From assembly GCA_026545225.1 (NCBI GenBank), contig CM048852.1, positions 62,631,146 to 62,695,145 on the forward strand: 64,000 bases of DNA, in the 5' to 3' direction. Shown here piece after piece: positions 1-13,300 of the stretch; position 1 is the first letter of the stretch, and each line of letters begins with the position of its first letter. The notes beneath the pieces were generated by a model. The model had not been told where the DNA came from and did not search any database. It saw only the letters and a list, made by a program, of their open reading frames with translations. This DNA is from Cornus controversa (lineage: Eukaryota; Streptophyta; Magnoliopsida; Cornales; Cornaceae). A program made the translations under genes and the position numbers.

Positions 1-1691
1 GTACGAGCCCATAAGTATGTGATTTGAGCTTTCTACCATACAAATAAGGTCTTGAGATTCAAAAATTTTCAATTTTCTTAAATGTTTAAAATTTTTAAGT
101 CTCAATATCCTATTTACTAGGGTGCAAATCCCACTTGCTACTTTTAACCAGTCTTGGGCCTTGCAGTCACCTCTAAATTAGTGGCCACACCATACTGTTG
201 TACTTGGGGGGAAAACTCAGAAATATTTGCATGAAGATTATCTCAGTTAAATTAGTAGCATAGATGTGGAGCAAAAGCAAGAGACTGAGGAGTTATAGGT
301 GTAGCCATCATTAGGGCAGTGCCTTTTCATTTGAATATATGCAAGTATTTATACAGCAGGGAAAATTAAAAGGTGAGATTATTCTGTTCATGAATGGATA
401 TTTTATGGTCTCCGGGTCCAAATTAGTATCTGTAATATTGTTCAAGATATTTCTTTCTTTAATACCAGAATAATGGTTTTGTGATATTATGTGACCACCA
501 ATATTTAGGCTTGTACTTTGGGGAACAAAAATAGAAATCCAAGACAATTTATTATAGTCTGCTTGATTGAAGGGATTGAGAATATGATTTAAGAGAATCT
601 CATTCCAGATTGCATAATTTGTTTGTCACTGTGCACTAGAGAAGGCTAATTCTACATTATTTCATCCTCTGGAGTCCTCAAGATTTATGGCATGCCAGCC
701 TACAAAATAGACAACTTTTGAGTTTTGTCTATTGTGATTTTTTGAAGAGTAGAAACAGTGTACTATTGGTCTTAATCAAAGACACTGATCAGGAATCTGC
801 TGGAATAGGAGAATTTTAATTCAAAAAATCTTATGCAGTTGAGAAAGATTATCTTCCAATTGTTTTTACAATTTGAACATTTCCCTATCACTTATAAGTG
901 TGTTGTCATTTTGACTTGTCTCTGTAATTTAATCATTTATGTTGTTGGGGCCCAATGACAAATAATTTTATGACCTGGAGAGGTGAATTTTTCCTCTAGA
1001 ACGTGTGTTTGTACTAGATGCCATCACTTAGGAATATCTTTTATCTGCTGAACATCATTTGTGGTCCTTGCAAAGAATAAGGATTGTGTCTGTTCTTCCA
1101 GTTTAATGGCATACTTAAAATCTTTACAAAAGAAGTAGACACCTGGGTGATGTAGGACGAGCTATGATTCGCATGTATGAGTTGCACGTGCTTTGCCTCT
1201 ATTTCTGGAGAAGGGGCAAAGATAGATAATTAGGGATAATTTTTATTTAATATTATTATTATATTATTAATGTTTTTATTTTAGGGATATTTTTATAATT
1301 TAATATTTTAGGGTTTTATTTTTAGTAGTAGGATTTGATTAGGGTTTTCCTTGCTGCCTATTTATATGTTGGTTCATGCATTGTGAAAGGTACTTTTTGA
1401 TGATTGAATATTGAATATTATTGAGATTACATACTTCTTCCTCCTCTGCTTCTTCTTCTTCTCCCCTAATCTTCTTCTTCTCTCTTATTCTCCTCTTTCA
1501 TTCCCTCTCTTCTTCTCAATATATTTTGATATCAAAGTGCCCCTACCTGTCCCATCCCGCATCACTGGGTCTGGCTTTTCTTGTCGAAATTGTTGACATA
1601 GATTTGAATTTGGAATTTCTTACCCCCATTAGATTGTTTTTGTTAGCATTCATGTTGACTGATTGTATTATGCATTTTCCTTCTCTTTCAG
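1..1691 (+). other. intron of cpSRP54 (5' part outside the window)
   Basis: AT-rich sequence with no exon that could encode the cpSRP54 transit peptide or the start of the N domain. Short open frames here have no recognisable domain. The acceptor TTCTCTTTCAG ends at 1691. The last 470 bases include a degraded LTR (separate entry). Nothing else recognised between 1 and 1200. Confidence 0.6.
1224..1560 (+). mobile_element. degraded LTR remnant with primer-binding-site-like end
   Basis: The segment has LTR layout: an AT-rich part, a short GATTAGGGTTTT box, a TATA-like CTATTTATATG at about 1359, a downstream CT-rich leader, then TTTTGATATCAAAGTGC at 1526-1542. The last piece resembles the TGGTATCAGAGC tRNA-Met primer-binding site that follows many plant LTRs. 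A related copy lies at 36160-36420 in the last intron of the same gene, same strand. Clade is uncertain. Confidence 0.5.
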
Positions 1692-4600
1692 AGGTATTAA
1701 CGAAGGAAAATATTGTGGAACCTATGCGAGACATTAGGAGAGCTCTTTTAGAAGCAGATGTGAGTGATTCTATATTGTAATATTTGTAATTTTGCGTTTA
1801 ACAGTTGCAAATGAGTCTTTATATTATAACATTTTTAATTCATAGCATAATGTGTCTCAAATATAACAGTTGTTCCCTATTCTATTAACAGGTAAGCCTT
1901 CCTGTAGTGAGGAGGTTTGTCCAAGCTGTAAGCGAACAGGCTGTCGGTGTTGGTTTGATTCGAGGAGTGAGACCAGATCAGCAACTGGTCAAAGTATGCA
2001 TATGCATTATTTATTAAAAAGAAACCATTCCAGTGCTTTTATGGAACCAGAAGTTCAATTAAACTGACATATATGTTGAACCTCTGTTACATGGACTCTC
2101 CTTTTTTCCTTCATGTAACTGTTTCGAAACAACACGACATGGGTATGAGTACAAGATATATGTCCGATGCACAAACCCAAATCGAACACCCCTATCCTTC
2201 ACATAGTGAGATTGAAGAGGAAGAAGAAACTCAAATTTAATAGCAAAGATGAGTTTTCCATCTACGAGATATATGGAAACCCTTTTCTTACCAGATTCCA
2301 TTTAATTTGAGTAATAATTGATTATATTCTTATAAAACAACAACATTAAACATTAACTATAGAAAAACATATAATGTATATAAATGTGCAGTGCATGTCT
2401 AGATACCCGTATCCAACTTTTGGACGCATATCCTCATATCCTGAGATGTGGATTTGAGGAGGTCCAACACTTGGAAATACTTCGCACCCGATATACTTAC
2501 CCAAGTCCAGGTAACATAGTGTTGAACAAATAAAAAGTGATATATATATATATTTATTTATTTTCATGGCAAAGAACTCCACAATGCTATTGGGGAGACT
2601 TGAATTCTCTACCTTTCACTTTGAAAGGAGAGGAAGTACCACTAGGCCACAGGCCTTGGTACATAAAAAAGTGATCTTGTGTGCTTAATAATGTGTTCCA
2701 ATGTAAATGTATATGATGAAGGTCCCACATGCTAGTCTTGTGAGACTGAGACTTAGTATGAACTTGACAAAAGTTTTGGCTTAAGTGGTTTACTGATGAT
2801 GTGGGTTTCTTGTAATCTTTCTGTATGACTGAAGCTTTGAACCATCATTACAGGTGGATTTTGTTAGGGAACTGTCAAATTACACAAATAATTATTGTTT
2901 ATTTGGTTTAATTATCTTTCTTTTTTCTCATTTCTACATTGTATTAGGACTTATTTCATTCCATCCAAGATTTTTTTGTGAGCAAGTAATTAAAATTGTT
3001 GGTTAGGAATTTTTACGCTTGTTTGTGAGTTATGAACATATCATATAACGATGAGGTAATGGGTTCACTCCCATCTTTAAATCACTATGAGTGGGGCAAA
3101 ATGCCTAGTTAGTTTTGTGTTATTTTCCATAAATGAATCTTTGGTGCTGGACTATGTTTAAGACATTTACTGGTTTGTGCAGATTGTGCATGATGAACTA
3201 GTAAAATTGATGGGTGGAGAGGTTTCTGAATTGGTTTCTGCAAAATCTGCCCCCACTGTAATTTTATTGGCCGGTCTACAAGGTGTTGGAAAGACAACTG
3301 TTTGTGCAAAATTAGCCTTTTATCTTAAGAAACAGGTGTGTTTCCAAATGCATCTCTCTTCCTCTCTTTCTCTCTCTCTCACACACACACACAAGCACAC
3401 ACACTTGTGTGTGTGGCTGGTGCCTGCATGTGTTACTTTGTTGGTTAGTCTATTGTAGCCATGATATGACATGGATTCTCAGGGGAAGAGTTGCATGCTG
3501 ATTGCTGGAGATATTTACAGACCTGCTGCCATTGACCAACTTGTTATTTTGGGTGAACAGGTATGTGACTTTCATTGTCCATGACATGTTCCATTTCCAT
3601 AGCTTTCTATTATGTTTCCCTTCTATGTTGATCTTGTTGAAGATGTCAAAGAAGAATGTAGAATATCAAAATTATCTCCATTAGTTCCATTGACAAATTA
3701 CCAAGCACTTCAGTCTGATATCCTTTTCTTTACTTTTGATGGGTTAATGCTGAATGAGCTAACTTTTTCTTACTTCAGGATGACACATTACATAGAAGCT
3801 CTTACTCAATATTTTATATATTACTTTGGACCTTATTTAATGCTGGTTTGAATTTCCTGAACATATTATTTCAAACAGCAGACTTCCCTCCATGTTTCCA
3901 GTTTCCAAACAAGTTCCATGGGAGTTCCAACTCCAATGGCCTTTCCATGGTCAAGTAATCTACAACTCCCATATAAATGACTAAATAAGGGAAAGTGGCC
4001 TTATGAGTTGCATTTTTAGCATACCTTAATAGATACTTTTCTGTGTACCATCAATCAACTCGGAGGTGATTTAGAATTTATCTTACAATGAAATGTTTTG
4101 ATTAAGGCATTGCCAGCTGTGATTTTGTATTTCATAGACCCTTTTTCTTGCTCTTTAAGTTAAATTTATCAAGGTTCTGGAATGATGCGAATTTCATTAG
4201 TTAAAGTAAAATGTTTGTAAGTTGTGCCACTTATCTGATTGTTATGAGTTTTACTTTGTAGTCTCAAAGAAATGTTATCTTATACTTGAAACTATTAGGT
4301 GATCTTTACCCAAAAAGAAATAATTCCAAGTGGTTGTTTCATTCCTTATTTTGCTTCGTGATTTGTTATTGTTTGTTTGCTATTCAACTTCAATCACTTA
4401 ATTCATTCTCATATTCAGTGGTAAGCTTGGGACAGGTTAATGTGCCTGTTTATACAGCAGGGGCTGGGGTTAAACCTGCAGAAATAGCTAGGCAAGGTCT
4501 AGAAGAGGCCAAAAGGAAGAATATGGATGTGGTCATAATGGACACAGCTGGAAGACTTCAGGTTATATCATATATATTCTGGTAGTTTTCAAGATAGTTC

Positions 4601-7013
4601 AAATAGGACTGCCTTTACTGTCTACTGGCGATATTTCCTTTAAGACCAATTTTCATTGCTCTAGGTCTTATTCTTTTCTTCTTTTTATCAGATAGACAAA
4701 GCAATGATGGATGAACTAAAAGAAGTTAAACAGGCACTTAAGCCTACAGAAGTTTTGCTTGTTGTGGATGCAATGACTGGCCAAGAAGCTGCAGGTGTTC
4801 AAACTTAGTTGCTCATTAGCAGTGGCGGAGCCACATTGGGTTTAGACTCTATTTTTGTTATATTTTAGTTCTGTACATATAATTTCTCAAAATTATGAAA
4901 AAGCCTCCACTTCAAAATTATCCAAAAAAAAGAAAAAGAAAAAGAAAAAGAAAAAGCCTTGAACCTCAATGCTTCAGATTAGTTGTTATGTGTCTCTCAT
5001 AAAGCCTCTTTGTACATCACTTTCCCAAAACTCACATCTAGTTCATCTCCTCCACGGTAGTCATCAATATCTCTCTTTTACCCTCTTATTCTTTCTCCAA
5101 GACAGAAACAAGAAGAAAGAATCATAAAAGTCTTCTTTTCAATATATTCTTAAGGAAAATCCTAAATACTCTTTTTTCACCCAATCTCACTATTTGTGAA
5201 TAAAAATTTCATTTTTGGTCATAAATAAAAAGGTAAGGATTTCGTTAACATTAATGGATTGTTTTATTTGTGAATTGGTTTTTAAAATAATTAAAACTAC
5301 AATAGAGTCTTCCGATTTACTGGGATTATCTCATATATCAAAAAAAATTATTATGCAACGTTCAAAATATGAAAACTCTTATTGTAATTTTATTTTGGTA
5401 AAAAAAAAATCTTGGCATTTGCCCTCACTAAATTAAATTCCTCGCTCTGCCACCACTCGTTGGAGTCTGAAGAATTTCTATTTTAGTTACTGTATTGTAT
5501 CATGAGCTTTATTTGTTATTTTTTTTGGCTAAATATTTTATTTGCTATTATCCATTGAGCTAAATTGTTTGAATCTTTAGCTTACAGTTACTCGCGACGG
5601 CAACTTGGTTCATGTTGTGTGTATTGGCTTCCAATTTAAATAAGCAATTTAAAGCCCATCTATAGAACAATGTTGAATATCCTACAAAATTGCCGTAGAG
5701 TGGTGTTTTCTTTTGCATTCATTGTGGGAATGATAGTGACTGTCGATAATGAGGACATTTTACCTTATTTCAGAATGTGTTGATCAGCGTCAGACCCATC
5801 TAAATGAAAGTTTACCATGAAGTCTTTTCACTTGTCAGAGACTGCTGTTAATTTCATGTAGGCAGATTCTATTTGATGATGTCTAACATGGAAACATTCA
5901 TCAGCTTCAAACATTATGGTTGACACCTACATGATGTGATGAGTAAGAAGATTGTATATTACCTTTGTGCCAACCCTTAACAAAATATGACAATCAAGAA
6001 TTTCAAAAAGAGAATTCTATCTGATATCCGTGATAATTTAGTATTACTGGAAGTCAAAATTGTTTTGTCATTTGTCTTTCTCTCCAAGATTTATTATTTA
6101 TACTCTTTATAATTCATTTCTTATCTAAAGGATTTGCCCTTTTTGTTGAGACAATTTTAAGTTTTTAGTTTGGGCATTACGTTGTCTTCATTCTCTAATG
6201 TTCATGTTTATATTTGCTAAAGCATTATTGGGTGATCCATTCAATCTTTTTTTAAAAAGAAAAAAAAAAAATCAGTTGCCAACTTTCTCTCGTCATTATG
6301 AGGAAAGAAGTTTCAGGGTACCATTTAAATAATCATCCCTGACAGTTTTTACTACCATCTCTCTCTCTCTCTCTCGTGCAATATGCTGAGAGGAGTATGC
6401 TATGGAGCCTTCCTTCTTTACGCCATGTAGCTGGTGACTCTTTTACAATATTCTGAACAAAGTCTTATTGTTTTTAATATTTGTTTTCAACAATGAAAAG
6501 GATTGTAATATATATTGCGATTTATTTACTTCTTTTGAGAAGTTGTCATTGCAATGTCTTGTTGGTGTGTGTGTTCCTGTGCAAACTGTCATATCCAGTC
6601 AGTCAAATTTATGAGAGAAACAAGGAAAACTATAATGTCCTATTGATGCTTAAATACGATTGACAATTTATACAGAGCATCAAATGCAGCCTTAGGCTTT
6701 AATTATGCCAGAAATAACATGCTTTCCTACAATCCTTTTGGACAAAGTGGGGACTAAACCTATATGTCACATTCACTAGTCGTCTGACTGCATAATTATT
6801 GATTTGCATGCCTTAATATGGTTCTCATAATTTTCTTGCTTAGCTACTGATGCAGATTTTTTTTGCAAATTCCATGGTTTAATTTCTTCTGATTATCTTC
6901 AATGAATTACAGCCTTGGTCACAACATTCAATCTTGAAATTGGAATTACTGGTGCTATTTTGACGAAACTAGATGGGGATTCTAGAGGTGGAGCAGCTTT
7001 GAGTGTTAAAGAG
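1692..7013 (+). CDS. cpSRP54: cpSRP54 exon cluster A: N domain and most of the GTPase domain
   Basis: Seven exons. 1692-1759 begins two bases into a codon and reads [23 protein letters not shown] of the N-domain helical bundle (split Glu codon); 1892-1993 continues with [10 protein letters not shown] and ends LVK. Exon 3183-3335 carries the P-loop GLQGVGKTT; 3483-3560 carries DIYRPAA; 4436-4561 ends with DTAGRLQ; 4692-4794 carries [13 protein letters not shown]; 6913-7013 carries [11 protein letters not shown]. All GTPase signatures expected of an SRP54 G domain are intact. Exon 4692-4794 ends in phase 1 and is completed by 6913. A MITE starts about 25 bp after its donor site. Confidence 0.95.
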
Positions 7014-10000
7014 GTCAGCCTCATCATCTAAGTACCTACTTCTGCAATTTTTTTTTACCTCCGTCATGAAAGAAATCACCACATCTCTACTCTTTGAGTT
7101 TTGTACTTTCTGACTAACAAATTAGGTTCTGTGTTAGAGTTAGATGCCTTTTATAGTGTAAACTTATTTTCAAATTTGTCTGATATCTTAATATTTTATT
7201 AAGAAGCACCAAAATGGGTGTGACAGGTCACGCCCCCAAATTTAAATACAGGAGACCATCGTTGTATCATCTAGTGCATGACTTGCCAATAACATCCACC
7301 ATAACATTAAATACAACTAAATCTCCAACCAACAAGTCCATTAATCCAAAACAGGTTCATAAAATCAAGACCATCTAAACAAAATCCCACTCAAGAATAT
7401 CATCCTCATTGCTTGAGTTTTCAGCTTAGAAGTAACAAAAGTAACTAAATATAAGAAAATAAACGTAGATGGTCTCCATCTCCATCACATGCATACTCAA
7501 TGGGTTCATAATGAGATGAGGTCACAAGCTTAGCAAGAGTATTGCTAAACACCATCGCTCCTCAGTAAATTGACCTCACCTTATATTCTCATTATAATAG
7601 GAACTCATAGATGGTATAATATTTAAATATAACTCATCTCAAGTCATATATTCAACCGATTTCACATAAGGATTAACAGTTGATTAATTATTATGTTTCC
7701 TTTCAACCACATTTGAAGTCAACTATGAAATCCTTACTCAAGCTCAATCCATAGATTAATTATTATCTCATTCATTATCATAAACAGTCTCCAATAATAA
7801 TTAATACCTCATTAATTATTATATTACACAATTTTTCCATATAACAATTTTCCCAATTATCAATTATAAATTTGCTAACCATCTTGATTAACTGATGTGT
7901 GTCGAATTTTAAATTCACTACTTGCAACAGGACGAATCCTTTTAGGATAGGGCTATCGAAAGGGTTGTTGAACCTCAAGGACTTGCGTTAAGTAGAACGG
8001 TTATGTTGCTTAGCTTTCAAGTTTAATTCTAATTCAATTGAAGGGATTGGTAGATTGCTTGTGTTCTTAAACTAATTACAAACTGAAATAAAAATTGAAT
8101 CTAAATGAAATAAAATGAGATAATCAAAGGAGAGAAATCTAGGGAATTTGATTTTACTACTAACTTCTCAACAATTAATCAAAACAATTAATCTTTGTAA
8201 ATATGATTTGTGTGGCTACAAGTGCACAACAAAACCATTAAGAAAATTCATTCAAATTGAATTAAGCATAACTCATCTTCAGTTAGCATAGATTATCTAC
8301 TTATCTAATTTTAAACTAAACTAATTTGTAGTATAACCCATCTTCCCGTAGCATGAATTATCAAAACCCTAAATTGAATGGTCAGTAAGTCTCAATTACA
8401 TGAATTCCCTCTTCATCATCATAGAAAACAAAGATAGAATTGAGATCAATCAAAACACAATTTAATCTAATACAAGATTTTAAGATTGAATTTAAATCAT
8501 TAAAATCCCATGCAATAGTACAACTATTGTAGTGCGCCCTAATCATGTAATTCATACATAGATAGAATAATCCCCAAATCAAATTACAATCAAACCATTG
8601 AAGAAGAGAGTTGGGGTTACATCAATTCTCTAGAAAGAGATTTAGCCACTCATGCTTGGAATTAGAGACTTGATCAACGATGATATCGCTGTCTTCATGT
8701 CTCTTTTCTCTGGAAAAGAGCCTAAAAATCGTCCCTTCAGCTGCTCTCAAGTCTCCCTCTTTGATCCTCCTTCCATTTGGGTTTAATTACAAATTAAAAC
8801 AGGAGAAGAGAGACTCCTCCCGGGCTCAAGGGCGCACCTACGCCCTTAAAAAGCGCAGCTGCACCTTTGAGCCAGCCTCTGTAATTCTGGACCTGAAATG
8901 ACCCAGTCTTCAATGTGAATAGGCCCATTGCTGGTTCTCTTTATTTAAAGGTGTTTTTAGGGCTACTAACTTAGTCCATTTAGCTTAGATCCTAAGTAGC
9001 ACAGATACGGCTAATGAAGAGCCGTGGCCGTATCGGACACGTATCCGATACGGATATGGCCCGGATACGGCAGAATACGTGTCCGATACGGCTAAGAAGT
9101 ATCCAATTTTTTAAAATTATTTTTTGAATATCGGATACGACTGGGATACGGGAGGGATACGGCTAGGATACGCGGGGATACGCCAGGATACGTTTAGGAT
9201 ATGGCTGGGATACGGGAAGGATACGTTTAGGATACTTTTCGGGGCAAATTTATAATTTTTTGTTATATAAAATGGGGTTGAGATGTAATATTAAAAACTT
9301 TATAGGTTAAAAAATAAGGATCATTTTATAATAAAACAAAAATATTTTTAAGTATATTTATTTTATGGTTGAAGAATTACACTTAATATTTTATGTATAA
9401 TATTATATTTTTATTTATTTATGTATTTGACGTATCCTTGTCGTGTCCGTATCCTACTTTTTTGAGATTTGTCGTATCGCCGCATCCGTATCGTGACGTA
9501 CCCGTATCCCGTGTCCATGTCCGTGCTTCTTAGCTTAGATCTTTAATATAAATTCCTCCAATGGATCATAATGCATCTCCTCTCTATGAAAGCATCTTCA
9601 ATGACCCAATTGCAATGATTTAATAGAAATTACTTCTTAGTACCTGAAAAGCAAATAAACTCAAAACTAACATTAGCAACACTAAATAAATATTACTTAG
9701 GTATTAGGATTTGCAACTTTAAGGGCTTGAATATGCAACATTCAATACCTATCACTCCCCGAAACTTACATATTGCTAGTCCCTTAGCAATACAAGAAGA
9801 TTAAAACTAAAATACTACTCTAAATCCTCTTTCGGGGGAGAAACCAATTGCATTTAGCGTGTGCAACAAGTCTTTTAAACCCCTAGGTTACCCTTTGTGG
9901 ACAAGTGAAGTCTTGTGAGGGTTTCCAGAATTGTTACCCATAAACATTCAAAATTTCTGTTTAAAACATTAATCAAGAAGAAGACTACAAAATGCAGTTA

Positions 10001-10253
10001 AAAGACTTGCATTCAATAATTCTTTCAAATTCCTAAATCCCATAATTCAAAACAATGGTTCCCACATAAAATTTACATCAACACATCTCATAGCAATCAA
10101 CTCTAGCCTCCTCGTGAAAAGTGAACTAGCAGTCCTCTATGTGGCTTAACTCAGCTCTGAGCATACCAAGTCAAATATCCCTTCAATTCATTAGACCCCC
10201 TTATTGAATTCACACTCAAAGAATGAATACATGACTCCATTTTCTTCTTTCTT

Positions 10254-10308
<55 letters not shown>

Positions 10309-13300
10309 TTGTGCAATGTCTTGGTACATTAAGCTTTCCAGAAGATCCATATAACAAGCTTTCAGTCATTGACTCCCAAACCAGATGGCTTTAGGGCACT
10401 AGGTGTCAAGACACCTCAAAGGACTTAATCACTCGAATCATCTAGGCTACAAACCAAGACAACCAATGATTCAATCTCTTCTCACCCCTCACTTTTGGCA
10501 CGGACACTCAATGCTTACTGAGGCAAGAGGCCCGGTTACTTCATGAAAAGGATCGAATTGATCTGTTATTTTTCAATTTTTTTATTTTTTATTTTGACTG
10601 TTTTTTTTTTCCAAGGCAAGTGTATCACACCATCGGTGTTCATTCTCAAGGGATACTAATTTATATTAAGCACACGTGACCTAGCAATTCAGAGCCAAGG
10701 TATATCCCACCAGATTATGTTAGTGTGTCCTATGAATACTGAAGAGAACTAAAATCAACCACTTCAAGGCATGTCAATGCAAACAATGATTTAAACCACT
10801 GAATTCAAACCACAGTTTCTAAAAATTTTAAACGTACTAAAAAATTGCAAGTCAAGAACCTACATGAAGTATTAAACTCTTTATTAATCTTAAAACATCT
10901 TAACTAAAAAGAAAACTACCAAAAATTCCTAAAAATCAATAAAAAATTTCCTAAAAACATGTCACTACTTCACTTTCATCAATTAAGCACATTAAAGACA
11001 TCGCCTTACCCCCAAACTTGAATTGTACATTGTCCTCAATGTACATTAAAGATAAACATATATGAGATAATGAGAGTTAGAACGATATTACCAAAACCAT
11101 AAATAGTAGCAAGAAAAGATAGCAAACCACTAGCTTGAAGGTAATGATAGCATTCCCCCAAACTTGGATGCAACAACCTGTCAAAACACACCACTATACG
11201 AGCCAACTGAAATGAATGAGGAAATAATAAGGAAAATCAAATTATTTTTTATTTATTTTTTTTTAGGAAAAATGGAGCAGCTGTGCCTTTTAAGGGCGCA
11301 GCTGCGCCTTTTGGGCAGTAAGTCACTGATTTTTTTCGAAAAAATGGCGCAAATGCGCCCTTGAAAGGTGAGATGCGCCTTTTGGATAGTATGGTACTAG
11401 GAAATTTAATTAAGTGTATCAAAAGGCTCTCAAAATAAAGACACCATTTGCTCATAACCCAAAATCCCTTCACTCAATATATATACAAGTAATTAAAAGG
11501 GAGAAAGAAAATAGAGGGACTAAAATTAACCAAAATAAAAGAATAATGAAAACAAATGTAAGAAAAGGGCCACTAATCATACAAAATGGCTATTGTACAA
11601 TCAGAGATTCAAATACCCCAAAACAAGCCAAGTTTAACGTCTAGGCGAGACATACCCCCACGCAATCTAATCCCCTTTTAAATTCGCTATACACCACCCT
11701 ATCGTCTCCTCGTGCTCTTGAAGCACACTCAAAAGGTCATTCTCTTGGTCACTAGACAAATTAGATGCATTAAAAACTGGAATAGTGTCATTAAATCCTA
11801 AGAATGCGTATTCGAGTTTATCCGATAAAGGCTTCAACTCAAATTGAAAGGGTCACTCTAAGGAAGGAATGGGAGGCGTAGTCAAAAGTAAGGGCACAGC
11901 CTCTTCGGCTACTCTCCATGGTGGAAAATCTAAAATAGTGGCACCAAGCAAGGAAGTACCCTCACTAATGTGTTGCTCTACATCAAAGCTCTCACAGCCA
12001 AAATGAGTCAAACATGTCTCTAAAGGGTCTTTAGACAGAATAAGTGGAAGTGATTCCTCAACAGACTCCTCTATGATATCGACAACAAAACACTCAGACT
12101 CATTAGCGGGATACTGAGTAGCATTGAAGATATTCAATTTCACTTTTATGTTCCCAAAAGAAATATTCATGGCCCTGGTACGACAGTTAATGCATGCATT
12201 AACCGTGACTAAGAAAGGACGACCAAGAGTCACTGGAATAGATTTCTTCGGGTTGGGGACAAGTTCTGTGTCAAGACTAATGATGTCCACTGGAAAGTAG
12301 AACTTGTCCACCTTAATTATGACATCTTCAATAATACCACGTGGTTGCTTCACAGTCGATCTGAAAGTTGCAACACAACCGACATGGGTTTAAGCTCATC
12401 CAATCCTAATTGCAAATACACCGAGTAAGGTAGCAAGTTAACACCCGCTCCTAAGTCAAGAAGTGCTTTATCTACTGCATGAGATCCAATAATACAAGAA
12501 ATAGTAGGGGCACCTAGATCCTTAAACTTCGAAGTGTTATGTTGAATGATTGAGCTCACGTGTTCGGTGAGAAGGACTTTCTTAGGAACACTACCCCTAT
12601 ATTTGCGCTTTTGAGTGCACAAGTCATTAAGAAATTTTGCATAAGGCGGGATTTGCTTAATTGCATCAAGGAGAGGGAGGTTGATTTTCACTTGTTTAAA
12701 GACCTCCAACATATCCTTAATTTTCTCTCCCTCTTTCCCAAAAAGGGCTACCTCCTTGAGACGTTAAGGATATGGAGCTCTAGGCTCGTAAGTCGTCTAA
12801 AGAGTAAGAGTAGTAATAGGAGTAGTTTCACCTACCCCTTTACCCACAGCCACACTAGGTCTCTCTACAAGCACCACCCTATTAACCCTCTTCTCTTCCA
12901 CCTTATTGTCTATCACTCTCCCATTCCTTAGAGTTGTAATGGCTTGGACGTGCTTATGATAAATACCACTAGATGTAGTACCGTCAATTGCATATTGCCC
13001 TCTAGGATTAGTGACCGGCTGACTTGGTAATTTCCCTTCCTCTCTACGATTCATAGAATTAGCCAGTCACCCAACTTGAGCTTCTAACTTTGCATTTGAT
13101 TGGAAATGGGAATGGGAATGAAGCAACTGAGTGTTACCTTCGAGATTACTAAGAGCAGCCAACACTTTATCCTCAAATGCTGAATCCCTAAGAGGAGGAG
13201 GAGGTTGATTATAGAACTGATTTTGAGGAGAAAAATTAGCAGATTGATTACTAGACTGATTACCAGACATAGGAACTTGCCCTTGGGCTTGAGGAACAGG

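Noticed and set aside
1421-1780. 119-residue frame that includes EVLTKEN of cpSRP54
   Set aside because: Its first 90 residues are intron and LTR sequence read through the acceptor at 1691; only 1692-1759 is exon. It does not resemble a transit peptide plus N domain.
3030-3110. second SINE-like B box (GGGTTCACTCCCATC)
   Set aside because: No matching A box or target duplication found.
11249-11473. 74-residue frame and its + strand partner
   Set aside because: Caused by the repeated GGCGCAGCTGCGCC motifs in a retrotransposon; no domain.
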